Under the pieces are notes generated by a model. That model was not told the DNA's origin, made no database searches, and was given only the letters and a program-made list of their open reading frames with translations. A DNA stretch of 64,000 nt from Rhodocyclus purpureus (GTDB lineage: Bacteria > Pseudomonadota > Gammaproteobacteria > Burkholderiales > Rhodocyclaceae): the NCBI RefSeq assembly GCF_016653115.1, contig NZ_NHRX01000034.1, positions 534 to 64,533 of the forward strand, written 5' to 3'. The position numbers were made by a program, and so were the translations under genes. Shown one piece after another: positions 20,431-29,715 of this stretch; position 1 is the stretch's first letter; each line of letters begins with the position of its first letter.

Positions 20431-20751
20431 ATGCCTGAAGCTACCGATATTTCCGCGATCAACAAGGAAAAGATCGTTTCCGACCTGCGTGTCGTCGTCG
20501 CCGATGCCGACGAAATCCTGCGTGCCTCGGCCAACCTCGCCGGCGAAAAGGTGAGCGAACTGCGCGAACGCATCCAGGATCGCCTGCGCGACGCCAAGCT
20601 GCGCCTCGCCGACGCCGAAGCCGCGCTGGTCGACAAGACCAAGGCCGCTGCGCGCGCCACCGACGACTACGTGCATGACAACCCCTGGAAGGCGGTCGGC
20701 ATCGCTGCCGGCGTCGGTCTGCTGCTCGGCGTCATCATCGGTCGTCGTTGA
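20431..20751 (+). CDS. ElaB/YqjD-type DUF883 membrane-anchored protein
   Basis: A 106-residue protein with a long amphipathic helical region (ADEILRASANLAGEKVSELR onward) and a C-terminal membrane tail ending WKAVGIAAGVGLLLGVIIGRR-like. This is the hallmark of ElaB/YqjD proteins, which in E. coli associate with ribosomes and the inner membrane in stationary phase. The ATG at 20431 has a GAGG ribosome site 8 bases upstream. Its TGA overlaps the TTG start of the next gene. It is first in a three-gene set with YqjE- and YqjK-like proteins. Confidence 0.88.
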   Translation: MPEATDISAINKEKIVSDLRVVVADADEILRASANLAGEKVSELRERIQDRLRDAKLRLADAEAALVDKTKAAARATDDYVHDNPWKAVGIAAGVGLLLGVIIGRR

Positions 20752-21212
20752 TCTTGGCGGCAAAAGCCCCGGTGGATGGAACGGCGGGCGAGGGCGGCTT
20801 GCTTGCTGCCGCCCAGCGCCTTGCCACCACCGTCCTGGCGAGCGGGCGTACCCGCCTCGAACTGCTCGGCAACGAGTTGCAGTTCGAGAAGCAGCGCATC
20901 ATCCGCATCGCGGTCCTGGCACAGGCACTGGCGCTGTGCGCGGGAATCGGCACCGTCATCGCCTTTGCGCTGCTGGCGCTCCTCTTCTGGGAGCAGCGCT
21001 TCGCCGTGCTCGGCGCCGGAGCGCTGGTTTTCCTCGGCGCGGCAGCGTTCTTCTATTCGGCGCTGCAACGCGCGATCGACGAGAAGAAGCCGATCTTCGA
21101 TGACAGCGTCGCTGAACTCGAGGAGGATCTGCGTCAGCTCACGGCCGCGCTGCGCGATGCGGAGGCGGCCGAAAAGGCCGCCAAGCGCGGCGCAGACGGC
21201 GCGCAGCAATGA
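20748..21212 (+). CDS. YqjE-like membrane protein (phage holin III / DUF1469 family)
   Basis: A 154-residue protein with two adjacent hydrophobic segments around residues 50-105 (VLAQALALCAGIGTVIAFAL and AVLGAGALVFLGAAAFFYSA) between charged helical ends. This fits the YqjE/holin-superfamily group. The start is a TTG at 20748 overlapping the previous stop, or a TTG six bases later. The partner of YqjD-type proteins; function unknown. Overlaps at both ends indicate an operon. Confidence 0.82.
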   Translation: MILAAKAPVDGTAGEGGLLAAAQRLATTVLASGRTRLELLGNELQFEKQRIIRIAVLAQALALCAGIGTVIAFALLALLFWEQRFAVLGAGALVFLGAAAFFYSALQRAIDEKKPIFDDSVAELEEDLRQLTAALRDAEAAEKAAKRGADGAQQ

Positions 21213-21532
21213 ACGGTCGTCTGGTCGAACTCGCCGTCGAGCGCGGTCGTCTGCGCGAGCGGATCGCCCGCCAGCGCGCGGAAATCGGCAGCGAACTGGT
21301 GCCGCTGCGCAACGCGCTGCTCGTCACCGATCGCGGCGTCGCGCAGGTGCGCGCCGCGGTGGACGCCGTCCGCCGCCATCCGAGCATCGTCGTCGCCGCG
21401 CTCGCGGTGTTCGTCGTGCTCAAGCCCGGCCGCCTGTGGCGCTGGGGACGACGCGCCTTCGTCGGCTGGCGTGCATGGCGCTTCCTGCGTGAGCGTCTCG
21501 ACCAGGTGCAGCGCTTCAAGCTGAAGCTGTAG
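21209..21532 (+). CDS. YqjK-like protein
   Basis: A 107-residue basic protein with an Arg-rich N-terminal helix (ERGRLRERIARQRAEIGSEL) and one hydrophobic stretch (HPSIVVAALAVFVVLKPG) followed by an Arg/Trp-rich tail. It corresponds in order and character to YqjK, third gene of the enterobacterial yqjD-yqjE-yqjK set, though sequence similarity is loose. It overlaps the preceding gene by four bases. Confidence 0.7.
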   Translation: MNGRLVELAVERGRLRERIARQRAEIGSELVPLRNALLVTDRGVAQVRAAVDAVRRHPSIVVAALAVFVVLKPGRLWRWGRRAFVGWRAWRFLRERLDQVQRFKLKL

Positions 21533-21542
21533 GCCTGAGCCG

Positions 21543-21602
21543 CGGCGGCCGCTGCGAACGGCCGCCGAACCGGCAGGAAAAACGCCCATTCGGACCTGCC
21601 GG
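21543..21602. terminator. two adjacent hairpins between convergent genes
   Basis: The first stem pairs CGGCGGCCG (21543-21551) with CGGCCGCCG (21559-21567). The second pairs CCGGCAGG (21570-21577) with CCTGCCGG (21595-21602). They fill the gap between the YqjK-like gene and metF, which converge. No T-tract is present, so termination is only inferred from position. Confidence 0.4.
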
Positions 21603-21627
21603 CCTTCCCACAAGGCGCGCAGCGAAC

Positions 21628-22503
21628 TCAGGCGCCGGCAGTCTGGTCCCCGCGCGGCAGGCCGAGCCGCTGCCACAGTTCGCAGGTCAGTCCGGCCTGG
21701 TTCAGCGTGTAGAAATGCAGCCCCGGGGCGCCGCCGGCGAGCAGGCGTTCGCACAGCGCGGTGACGACGTCGAGGCCGAAGGCGCGGATCGAGTCGGCAT
21801 CGTCGCCGAAACCCTCAAGCTTCTTCCTCATCCAGCGCGGGATCTCGGCGCCGCAGGTGTCGGAGAAGCGCGCCAGCCTGGAGAAGCTGGAGATCGGCAT
21901 GATCCCCGGGACGATCGGGATGGTGATGCCGAGCGCGTCGCAATCGTCGATGAAGCGGAAGTAGGCGTCGGCGTTGTAGAAATACTGCGTGATCGCCGCG
22001 TCGGCGCCGGCGTCGACCTTGCGCTTGAACGCGGCGAGGTCGGCCTGCGCACTCGCGGCCTGCGGGTGGAATTCGGGGTATGCGGCAACCTCGATGTGGA
22101 ACCAGTCGCCGGTCCTGGCGCGGATGAACTCGACGAGATCGCTCGCGTAGCGGAAATTGCCGTGGGTCGCCATGCCGGACGGCAGGTCGCCACGCAGCGC
22201 GACGATGTCGCGGATTCCGTGTGCGCGGTACTCGTCGAGCAGGTGCATGATCGTCTGTTCGGTGGCGCCGATGCACGACAGGTGCGGCGCCGCGCGCTGG
22301 CCTTCTGCGCGCACTTCGAGCACCGTTTCGAGCGTGCGGTCACGCGTCGAGCCGCCGGCGCCGAAGGTCACCGAGAAGTATTCCGGACCGAGTTCGGCGA
22401 GTTGCCGACGCACCGCGCGCAGCTTCTCGGCGCCTTCTGCGGTCTGCGGCGGAAAGAGTTCGACGCTGAAGGTGCGCCGGGGTTGTGCGGAAACGTCGTT
22501 CAT
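21628..22503 (-). CDS. metF: 5,10-methylenetetrahydrofolate reductase
   Basis: A 291-residue flavoenzyme reducing methylene-THF to methyl-THF for methionine synthesis. Typical segments are FSVELFPPQT (catalytic Glu), FGAGGSTRDRTLETV, HLSCIGAT, IVALRGDLPSGM, and the C-terminal GLHFYTLNQA. The length is close to E. coli MetF (296). It lies 117 bases downstream of ahcY on the same strand. The ahcY-metF order is frequent in Betaproteobacteria, so both genes may respond to the SAH riboswitch. Confidence 0.97.
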   Translation of the reverse strand: MNDVSAQPRRTFSVELFPPQTAEGAEKLRAVRRQLAELGPEYFSVTFGAGGSTRDRTLETVLEVRAEGQRAAPHLSCIGATEQTIMHLLDEYRAHGIRDIVALRGDLPSGMATHGNFRYASDLVEFIRARTGDWFHIEVAAYPEFHPQAASAQADLAAFKRKVDAGADAAITQYFYNADAYFRFIDDCDALGITIPIVPGIMPISSFSRLARFSDTCGAEIPRWMRKKLEGFGDDADSIRAFGLDVVTALCERLLAGGAPGLHFYTLNQAGLTCELWQRLGLPRGDQTAGA

Positions 22504-22620
22504 GGAGGGATTCCTGGTGCGAGCGGGTTGATCGACAGGCTTCGGGCAGAAGCCGGCCAGCCCGCCGGGTTGCCGGCGGGCAGACTCGGGCGGGCGCGCC
22601 GGAGCGCGCCGCGCGTTCGC

Positions 22621-24018
<1,398 letters not shown>

Positions 24019-24121
24019 AGCAAGCTCCTTCAGAACTGCGGCCGGACGGGAGGGCGAAGGAGCGACGATGACCGCAAGGCCATGCTCATCCGCCAGCCCA
24101 CGCCCGGCGCGGGGGGTCGGA

Positions 24122-24187
24122 TGAGCGCCGTTTCGGTCCGAGCCTGGGTCTGGCGGATGACGACAGACTTGCAGCGCTCCTCGGAGT
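24122..24187 (-). promoter_or_regulatory. SAH riboswitch aptamer in the ahcY leader
   Basis: Read on the minus strand, the leader contains CUCCGAGGAGCGCUGCAAG, a small hairpin with GUCUG/CAGAC arms, CCCAGGCUCGG, and AACGGCGCUCA. These are the conserved blocks of the SAH riboswitch class known upstream of ahcY and metH in beta- and gammaproteobacteria. P1 is CCGAG pairing with CUCGG; the GAGCGC/GCGCUC pairing forms the second long-range helix. The class activates expression when S-adenosylhomocysteine accumulates. The aptamer starts about 8 bases after a TATAAT box, so it is the first part of the transcript. It ends about 104 bases before the GTG. Confidence 0.9.
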
Positions 24188-24194
24188 GCTGCGG

Positions 24195-24200
24195 ATTATA
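24195..24200 (-). promoter_or_regulatory. ahcY promoter -10 box
   Basis: A perfect TATAAT on the minus strand ends 7-8 bases before the first conserved base of the SAH aptamer. A start site at about 24188 is predicted. The -35 region is a poor match (CGCGCA at 17-base spacing). Confidence 0.6.
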
Positions 24201-24247
24201 CGCGAGAACGGCGAAGCTGCGCGTGACGCGGTCTTCGGCCAAATCCC

Positions 24248-24691
24248 TCAGCGGACGACCAGCACCGGAATCTTCGAGTGGGTCAGCACCTTGTGCGTCT
24301 CGCTGCCCAGCAGCAGGCCGGCGATGCCACGGCGGCCATGCGAGGCCATGAAGATGAGGTCGCAGCCTTGGGACTGTGAGGTGGCGATGATGGCCTCGAA
24401 GGGGCTGTCGCTCTTGCCGGCAATGGCCGAGGCTTCGACGCCGGCAGCAACGGCCTCGGCGCTGGCGGCAGCGAGGATGGATGTCGCGCGCTGGTCGTCC
24501 CTCCTGATGCTCGCTTCACGCGTGCCCGGGTCGGTGATGCCTTCGTTGCCCCAGAACGAGACCGTATGACGCGGCTCGGCGTGGAAGAAGGTGATGCGCG
24601 CACCGATTTCGCTGGCGAAGAGAACGGCACGCTGCACGGTGGCCCGGGACAACTCGGAACCGTCGGTGGGAACGAGCAGGTGTCTGAACAT
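24248..24691 (-). CDS. universal stress protein, UspA family
   Basis: A 147-residue cytoplasmic protein of the Usp fold. The N-terminal MFRHLLVPTDGSELSRATV carries the first beta strand and the nucleotide-contacting aspartate. The C-terminal MASHGRRGIAGLLLGSETHK is the G-2x-G-9x-G(S/T) ATP-binding motif, so it is probably the ATP-binding type. It lies 35 bases downstream of the BenE-type transporter on the same strand and may be co-transcribed with it. Confidence 0.93.
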   Translation of the reverse strand: MFRHLLVPTDGSELSRATVQRAVLFASEIGARITFFHAEPRHTVSFWGNEGITDPGTREASIRRDDQRATSILAAASAEAVAAGVEASAIAGKSDSPFEAIIATSQSQGCDLIFMASHGRRGIAGLLLGSETHKVLTHSKIPVLVVR

Positions 24692-24726
24692 GGAAGCTTC
24701 CCCGTGAAAATGTCGGCGCCGGCCTC

Positions 24727-25965
24727 TCAGTTGCTGTTGGCCAGCGTGACGAAGTCGCGCTTCTCCATCAACCAGGAAACGGCGAATCCGGCGACCAGGC
24801 CCCAGAAGGCGGCGCCGATGTTCATGATGCTGATGTCGGCGATGGTGACCAGCAGGCTGATCAGCGCGCCGAGCGTGAATTTGCCGCCGCCGAAGGAGGC
24901 GACGAAGGCGCCCTGCAGCACGCGCAGCATGGCCAGGCCGCCGAGGACCATGATGTATTCCCTGGGGGCGGCGAGCATCAGTCCGGTGAAGGTCGGCGCC
25001 ATCAGTCCGAAGAGGACGCCGAAGACGCCGAAGGTGAGCGCCGCCGTGTATTGGCGGCCGTGCTCGCCCGACGAGGTGAGCAGCGCATTGGTCGGCCCGG
25101 TCAGGCAGGTGCTGACCGCGCCAACCATGGCGCTCGCCGCGGCGCCGATTCCAGAAACGACTGCGGCCATATTGACCGGCGCTTCATGGCCGGCCGCCTT
25201 GAGCACGGCGACGCCCTGCCCGTTCTGTACGACGAGCACGGTGATGGCCAGCGGAACGACCAGTTCTACCAGCGCGCCCACCGACCACGCCGGCGCCTGC
25301 ACCAGCGGCTGGGCGAAGCCGAAGGCGCCGAGCGTGCTCGTGTCGACGCGCCCGAGGAGGGCAATGACCACGGCGCCGACCAAGAGCGCGCCGATCACCG
25401 GCGGGATGCGCCTGCCCAGCGCCGCGTTGGCGGAAAGCAGCAGGAAGGCGGCGACCATCGGCCCGGCGATCGCCAGATCGCTGTGCAGCGCGCGCACCAG
25501 GTCGAGGCCGAAGCGTAGGAAGACACCGGCGACCATGCCCATGACGATCGGCATCGGCAGCGCCGACATCAGGCGCCTGACCCAGCCGCTGGCGCCCATC
25601 ACCAGGATCAGCAGGCTGGTGGCGTAGAAGGCGCCGATCACTTCGGCAAAGGAGAGGTGCTGCAGTGCCGGGCCGACCAGGACCGTTCCCGGGATGGTCC
25701 AGGCGAAGCCGAGCGGCGTCTTGTAGCGCCAGCTCATGGCGATGGTGATCAGGCCGTTGATGAAGAAGACACCGAACACCCAGGAGGCCAGTTCCGCTTG
25801 CGTCAGGCCGCCTTGGGTGCCGACCGAAAGGATGATCGCGACCGGGCCGGTGGCCGAGAAGATGAAGCCGATCAGGCCGTTGGCGAAGTAGGTGAAGCCG
25901 AAGTCGGAAACGATCCGGGAGATGCCAGGCGCTTTGCCGGCGGGACGTTCGAGGTGGGCGAGCAT
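24727..25965 (-). CDS. benE: BenE-family benzoate/H+ symporter
   Basis: A 412-residue integral membrane protein with about a dozen hydrophobic segments and almost no soluble loops. Family features include FATGPVAIILSVGTQGGL-like (FSATGPVAIILSVGTQGGL), PLGFAWTIPGTVLVGPALQ, PMPIVMGMVAGVFLRFG, and VVQNGQGVAVLKAAGHEAPVN, all typical of BenE proteins that import benzoate with protons. The benABCD operon is about 11 kb away on the same strand, which supports a role in benzoate uptake. A perfect 16-base palindrome (26029-26044) lies upstream, before the LysR gene end. Substrate specificity is inferred. Confidence 0.88.
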   Translation of the reverse strand: MLAHLERPAGKAPGISRIVSDFGFTYFANGLIGFIFSATGPVAIILSVGTQGGLTQAELASWVFGVFFINGLITIAMSWRYKTPLGFAWTIPGTVLVGPALQHLSFAEVIGAFYATSLLILVMGASGWVRRLMSALPMPIVMGMVAGVFLRFGLDLVRALHSDLAIAGPMVAAFLLLSANAALGRRIPPVIGALLVGAVVIALLGRVDTSTLGAFGFAQPLVQAPAWSVGALVELVVPLAITVLVVQNGQGVAVLKAAGHEAPVNMAAVVSGIGAAASAMVGAVSTCLTGPTNALLTSSGEHGRQYTAALTFGVFGVLFGLMAPTFTGLMLAAPREYIMVLGGLAMLRVLQGAFVASFGGGKFTLGALISLLVTIADISIMNIGAAFWGLVAGFAVSWLMEKRDFVTLANSN

Positions 25966-26120
25966 GGGCGTGCTTCCGGCGGGTTTGCGCTTCGACGGCA
26001 GGAAGGAGCGAAAGGTTCAGCCGGCGCGTGCCCGGCGCCGGGCATCGGTCACTTGCTTCGGCGCCCTCCACGCCATCAGCGCGTGGGGCGATCGCACATG
26101 CCGTTCGCGCACGATGCGGA

Positions 26121-27002
26121 TCAAGCCAGCTTTTCCGCCAGATAGTCCACCAGCACGCGCACCCGGTGCGGGATGTGGCGGTTGCTCGGCAGCATCGCGT
26201 AGATGCCGAGTGCGGGAACGGGGAAATCGGCGAGGATCTGTTCGACGCGGCTGCTGGCGATGAAGTCGTCGGCGATGAAGTCCGGCTGGCAAGCGATGCC
26301 GAGCCCCTGGGCGGCGGCCTCGGCGAGCACGAAGCCGTTGTTGGCGTTGATCCGGCTGCGCACGTGGAAGCTCTCCAGTTGCCCGTCCACCTCGAACTGC
26401 CAGGGCGGATTGGCAGCGGCTGCCGTGTAGCCGAGGCATTCGTGCTGCACGAGTTCGGCGGGGTGTCGCGGCCGGCCATGGCGGTCGAGGTAGCTCGGCG
26501 CGGCGATGATGCGCATGTGGCTCTCCCCCAGCTTGCGCGCGACGTCGCCGGCGTCGAGGCGGCGGGTGATGCGCACCGAGAGGTCGCGTCCCTCCTCGAT
26601 CAGATTGACGCGCCGGTCGGCGAAATCGATGTCGAGCGCGACTTCCGGATAGCGCTGCGAGAAATCGAGCAGCGGCTGTGACAGGCGCCGCAAGCCGAAG
26701 CTCAGCGGGATGCTGATGCGGATGCTGCCACGCGGTGTCAGTCGTTCGGCGGCAAGGTCGGCTTCGGCCGACTCGACCAGGTTGAGGATGACGCGGCATT
26801 TTTCGAGGTAGGCGGTGCCGGCCGAGGTCAGCGTCAGCCGGCGCGTGCTGCGCGCCATCAGCTTGACCCCCAGGTGCGCTTCGAGTGTGGCGATCTGCCG
26901 CGTCACCACCGAACGCGCCACCGCCAGCTGCTGCGCCGCGGCGGAAAAGCTGCCGAGTTCGGCCACCCGCACGAACAGGTGCATCGCTTCGAGTCGGTCC
27001 AT
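26121..27002 (-). CDS. LysR-family transcriptional regulator
   Basis: A 293-residue regulator starting MDRLEAMHLFVRVAELGSFS. The winged helix-turn-helix covers residues 1-60 (AAAQQLAVARSVVTRQIATL, then RSTRRLTLTSAGTAYLEKC). An effector-binding domain follows (GSIRISIPLSFGLRRLSQPL onward). It resembles the group of LysR proteins controlling nearby oxidoreductases. It is divergent from the dioxygenase gene with 95 bases between starts, the usual arrangement for a LysR protein and its target. An effector cannot be named from sequence. It could also influence benE downstream. Confidence 0.93.
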   Translation of the reverse strand: MDRLEAMHLFVRVAELGSFSAAAQQLAVARSVVTRQIATLEAHLGVKLMARSTRRLTLTSAGTAYLEKCRVILNLVESAEADLAAERLTPRGSIRISIPLSFGLRRLSQPLLDFSQRYPEVALDIDFADRRVNLIEEGRDLSVRITRRLDAGDVARKLGESHMRIIAAPSYLDRHGRPRHPAELVQHECLGYTAAAANPPWQFEVDGQLESFHVRSRINANNGFVLAEAAAQGLGIACQPDFIADDFIASSRVEQILADFPVPALGIYAMLPSNRHIPHRVRVLVDYLAEKLA

Positions 27003-27097
27003 TGTTGTCAATCCAGCAATGATGTTTTCGTGATTGTCTACTGTTTCGGCCAGGAAGAGAGGGCTAAAGTTCGCCCATCGATTCGGGAGCAAGACCA

Positions 27098-27931
27098 ATG
27101 ACACCGACCCACCCTTCCGCAGCAGAGCACTGGGCGCCGCAGCCGACGCTGTTCGTCCCGCACGGCGCGCCGACCTTCGCGCTGCGCCCCGGTGCGGCCG
27201 GCGCGGTCATCGCCGAGACGGCGCGCACGCTGCCGCCGGCCCGAGCGATCGTCATCGTCAGCGCGCACTGGGACACGGAAGTGCCGACCGTCGGCTTTGC
27301 CGAGCGCCCCGAAACGATCCATGACTTCTGGGGCTTCCCGGAGGAGTTGTACCGGATCCGTTACCCGGCCACCGGCTGCCGCGAGGCGGCCGACGAGGTC
27401 GTCGCCGCGATCAGTGCGGCAGGGCTTCCGGTCGCGCAGGATTCCGGGCGCGGTCTCGACCACGGCGCCTGGGTGCCGCTGCGCATGATGTTTCCGGACG
27501 CCGACGTGCCGGTGATACCGCTCTCGATCCAGAGCCGCGGTGGTCCCGAGCAGGCGTGGCGACTCGGCCGGGCGCTGGCACCGCTTGCCGAGCGGGGCTT
27601 CCTGATCGTCGGCTCGGGCAGCATCACGCACAACCTGCGCGATTTCCAATTGGCCTATCGCGACGGCGGCCGCACACCGGCCTACGTGCGCGAGTTCGCC
27701 GACTGGATCGCGCAGCGCCTCGAAGCCGGCGACCTCGCCGCGCTGCTCGACTACCGTCGTCAGGCGCCGGCTGCCGTGCAGGCACACCCGAGCGAAGAAC
27801 ACCTGCTGCCGCTCCACGTCGCGCTCGGCGCCGGCGGCGATGGTGCAAGCGCGCGCCGCCTGCACGCCGGCGTCGACGATTACGTGATCGCCATGGATGC
27901 CTGGTCCTTCACGCCACGCCATGCGCATTGA
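27098..27931 (+). CDS. DODA-type class III extradiol ring-cleavage dioxygenase-like protein
   Basis: A 277-residue protein of the LigB-like superfamily, YgiD/DODA branch. Likely metal ligands are in LFVPHGAPTFAL, IVSAHWDTEVPT and HPSEEHLLPLHVALG. The segment GRGLDHGAWVPLRMMFP carries the catalytic-region histidine, and GSGSITHNLRDF is also conserved. Members cleave catecholic rings (DOPA and related compounds); the bacterial substrates are mostly unknown. It is the first gene of a + strand set: dioxygenase, cytochrome b561, YceI, YceI, pirin. The set is divergent from a LysR gene that probably controls it. Confidence 0.9.
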   Translation: MTPTHPSAAEHWAPQPTLFVPHGAPTFALRPGAAGAVIAETARTLPPARAIVIVSAHWDTEVPTVGFAERPETIHDFWGFPEELYRIRYPATGCREAADEVVAAISAAGLPVAQDSGRGLDHGAWVPLRMMFPDADVPVIPLSIQSRGGPEQAWRLGRALAPLAERGFLIVGSGSITHNLRDFQLAYRDGGRTPAYVREFADWIAQRLEAGDLAALLDYRRQAPAAVQAHPSEEHLLPLHVALGAGGDGASARRLHAGVDDYVIAMDAWSFTPRHAH

Positions 27932-27943
27932 GGAGAGTTCATC

Positions 27944-28480
27944 GTGAGCACCCATTACACCGCGACCGCCAAGGGCCTGCACTGGCTGATGGCCATCCTG
28001 CTTTTCGGCCTCCTGGCCCTCGGCTTCTACATGCAGGACCTGCCGCTCTCGCCGGAAAAACTGCAACTCTATTCCTGGCACAAGTGGGCCGGCGTCACCG
28101 CCTTCCTGCTGGTCCTCGTGCGCCTCGCCTGGCGCGCCACGCACCGACCCCCGGCACTGCCCATCGGCATGTCGAAGCTCATGCAACTGGCGAGTCATTC
28201 CGGACATGCCGCGCTCTACCTCCTGATGATCGCGATCCCGCTGTCGGGCTGGCTGATGAGTTCGGCGAAGGGATTCCAGACGGTCTGGTTCGGCGTCCTG
28301 CCGATCCCCGACCTGCTCGACAAGAACCGCGAGCTCGGCGAAACGCTGGCGCTGCTGCACCAGAGCCTGAACCTGATCTTCGTCGCGCTGATCGTCGGAC
28401 ACATCGCCGCCGCCCTCAAGCACCACTTCATCGACCACGACGACATCCTCAAACACATGTCGCCGCACCCGGAGAAATGA
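27944..28480 (+). CDS. cytochrome b561
   Basis: A 178-residue four-helix membrane cytochrome of the bacterial b561 family. Histidines positioned for two b haems occur in GLHWLMAILLF, LYSWHKWAGVTAF, ASHSGHAALYLLM and VGHIAAALKHHF. It probably shuttles electrons between the quinone pool and periplasmic acceptors. The start is a GTG at 27944 with GAGGAG just upstream. The next gene, a YceI protein, begins 1 base after its stop; b561/YceI pairs are common. Confidence 0.93.
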   Translation: MSTHYTATAKGLHWLMAILLFGLLALGFYMQDLPLSPEKLQLYSWHKWAGVTAFLLVLVRLAWRATHRPPALPIGMSKLMQLASHSGHAALYLLMIAIPLSGWLMSSAKGFQTVWFGVLPIPDLLDKNRELGETLALLHQSLNLIFVALIVGHIAAALKHHFIDHDDILKHMSPHPEK

Positions 28481-28481
28481 C

Positions 28482-29051
28482 ATGAAACGCATCACCCTCG
28501 CTTCAATCGCAGCGCTGACGCTCGCCGCCGGGCTGCCACTCAGCGCGCAGGCTGTCGAGTACAGCCAGGTCAACGCCGCGAAGAGCGCCATCAATTTCAC
28601 CTACCAGCAGATGGGCGTGAAGATGGATGGCAACTTCAGGAAGTTCAGCTCGCAGCTCTCCTTCGACCCGGCCAGGCCGACCGAGGCCAAAGCCAGCTTC
28701 GACGTCGATCTCGCCAGCATCGATGCCGGTTCGAGCGAAGCCGATCAGGAAGTCGCCGGCAAGGCGTGGTTCAACACCAAGGCCTTCCCGACCGCCCGCT
28801 TCGTTGCCGGCAGCGTCAAGCCGCTCGGCGGCAACCGCTACGAGGTCGCCGGCAAGCTCACGATCAAGGGCCGCAGCCAGGACATCGTCGTTCCCGCGAC
28901 TTTCAGCGCGCAGGGCAACAGCGGCGTCTTCGACGGCAGCTTCACCATTCGCCGCGGCGACTTTGCCATCGGCGAAGGCTCCTGGGCCAAGTTCGACATC
29001 GTCGCCAACGACATCCTCGTCAAGTTCCGCATCACCGCCAGCAGCAAGTGA
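28482..29051 (+). CDS. YceI-family periplasmic lipid-binding protein (first copy)
   Basis: A 189-residue exported protein. A signal peptide (MKRITLASIAALTLAAGLPL, cleaved after AQA) is followed by a YceI lipocalin-like barrel with INFTYQQMGVKMDGNFRKF, FDVDLASIDAGSSEADQEV, FPTARFVAGSVKPLG and YEVAGKLTIKGRSQDIV. YceI proteins bind polyprenyl or isoprenoid chains. It lies between cytochrome b561 and a second, diverged YceI gene. Confidence 0.94.
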   Translation: MKRITLASIAALTLAAGLPLSAQAVEYSQVNAAKSAINFTYQQMGVKMDGNFRKFSSQLSFDPARPTEAKASFDVDLASIDAGSSEADQEVAGKAWFNTKAFPTARFVAGSVKPLGGNRYEVAGKLTIKGRSQDIVVPATFSAQGNSGVFDGSFTIRRGDFAIGEGSWAKFDIVANDILVKFRITASSK

Positions 29052-29079
29052 CATCACCCTCTCTCTAAAGGAAACCACC

Positions 29080-29655
29080 ATGAAAAAGCTGACCCAACTC
29101 GCCGCCGCCCTCGCCATCACCGCCGCCGCATCTTCGGCCTTCGCCGCACCGGAAACCTACGTCGTCGACGGCTCGCACACCTTCCCGCGCTTCTCGTACA
29201 GCCACTTCGGCTATTCGCAGCAGCTGTCGCGCTTCGACAAGACGAGCGGCACGATCGTCTTCGACAAGGCCGCGAAGACCGGCTCGGTCGACATCGTGAT
29301 CGACACCACCTCGGTCAATACCGGCTTCCCGCTGTTCAACGAGCACATCCAGGGCGAAGACTTCCTCGACACCGCCAAGTACCCGACCGCGACCTTCAAG
29401 TCGACCAAGGTTGTCTTCGAGGGCGACAAGCCGGTCGCCGTCGATGGCAAGCTGACGATCAAGGGCGTGACCAAGCCGGTCACCCTCAAGCTCAGCTCGT
29501 TCCAGCAGGCTGCACACCCGATGCTGAAGAAGGACGCGATCGGCGCCAACGCCAGCGTGAGCATCAAGCGCAGCGAGTTCAACGCCGGCAAGTACGCACC
29601 CTATGTCGGTGACGACGTGACCATCGACATCGCCGTCGAAGCGATCCACCAATAA
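29080..29655 (+). CDS. YceI-family periplasmic protein (second copy)
   Basis: A 191-residue exported protein with signal peptide MKKLTQLAAALAITAAASSA (cleaved near AFA). The YceI fold shows YVVDGSHTFPRFSYSHFGYS, VDIVIDTTSVNTGFPLFNEH, EDFLDTAKYPTATFKSTKV and VDGKLTIKGVTKPVTLKL. It is clearly related to the previous gene but diverged (loops, N-terminus), so it is an old paralogue rather than a recent copy. The ATG at 29080 has AAAGGAA upstream. The longer overlapping frame is a shadow. Confidence 0.94.
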   Translation: MKKLTQLAAALAITAAASSAFAAPETYVVDGSHTFPRFSYSHFGYSQQLSRFDKTSGTIVFDKAAKTGSVDIVIDTTSVNTGFPLFNEHIQGEDFLDTAKYPTATFKSTKVVFEGDKPVAVDGKLTIKGVTKPVTLKLSSFQQAAHPMLKKDAIGANASVSIKRSEFNAGKYAPYVGDDVTIDIAVEAIHQ

Positions 29656-29715
29656 GCGACCAGGAATCCCGGCCGGCGCCCGGCGCCGGCCGCAAGACGG
29701 AAAGGAGTTACGATC

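Noticed and set aside
26029-26044. 16-base perfect palindrome (TGCCCGGCGCCGGGCA) upstream of benE as an operator
   Set aside because: It is pure G/C apart from its ends, a pattern expected by chance at this GC content, and has no flanking promoter-like sequence; kept only as a note in the benE entry.
27038-28600. 520-residue minus-strand ORF
   Set aside because: Antisense to the dioxygenase and cytochrome b561 genes, which have strong family motifs.
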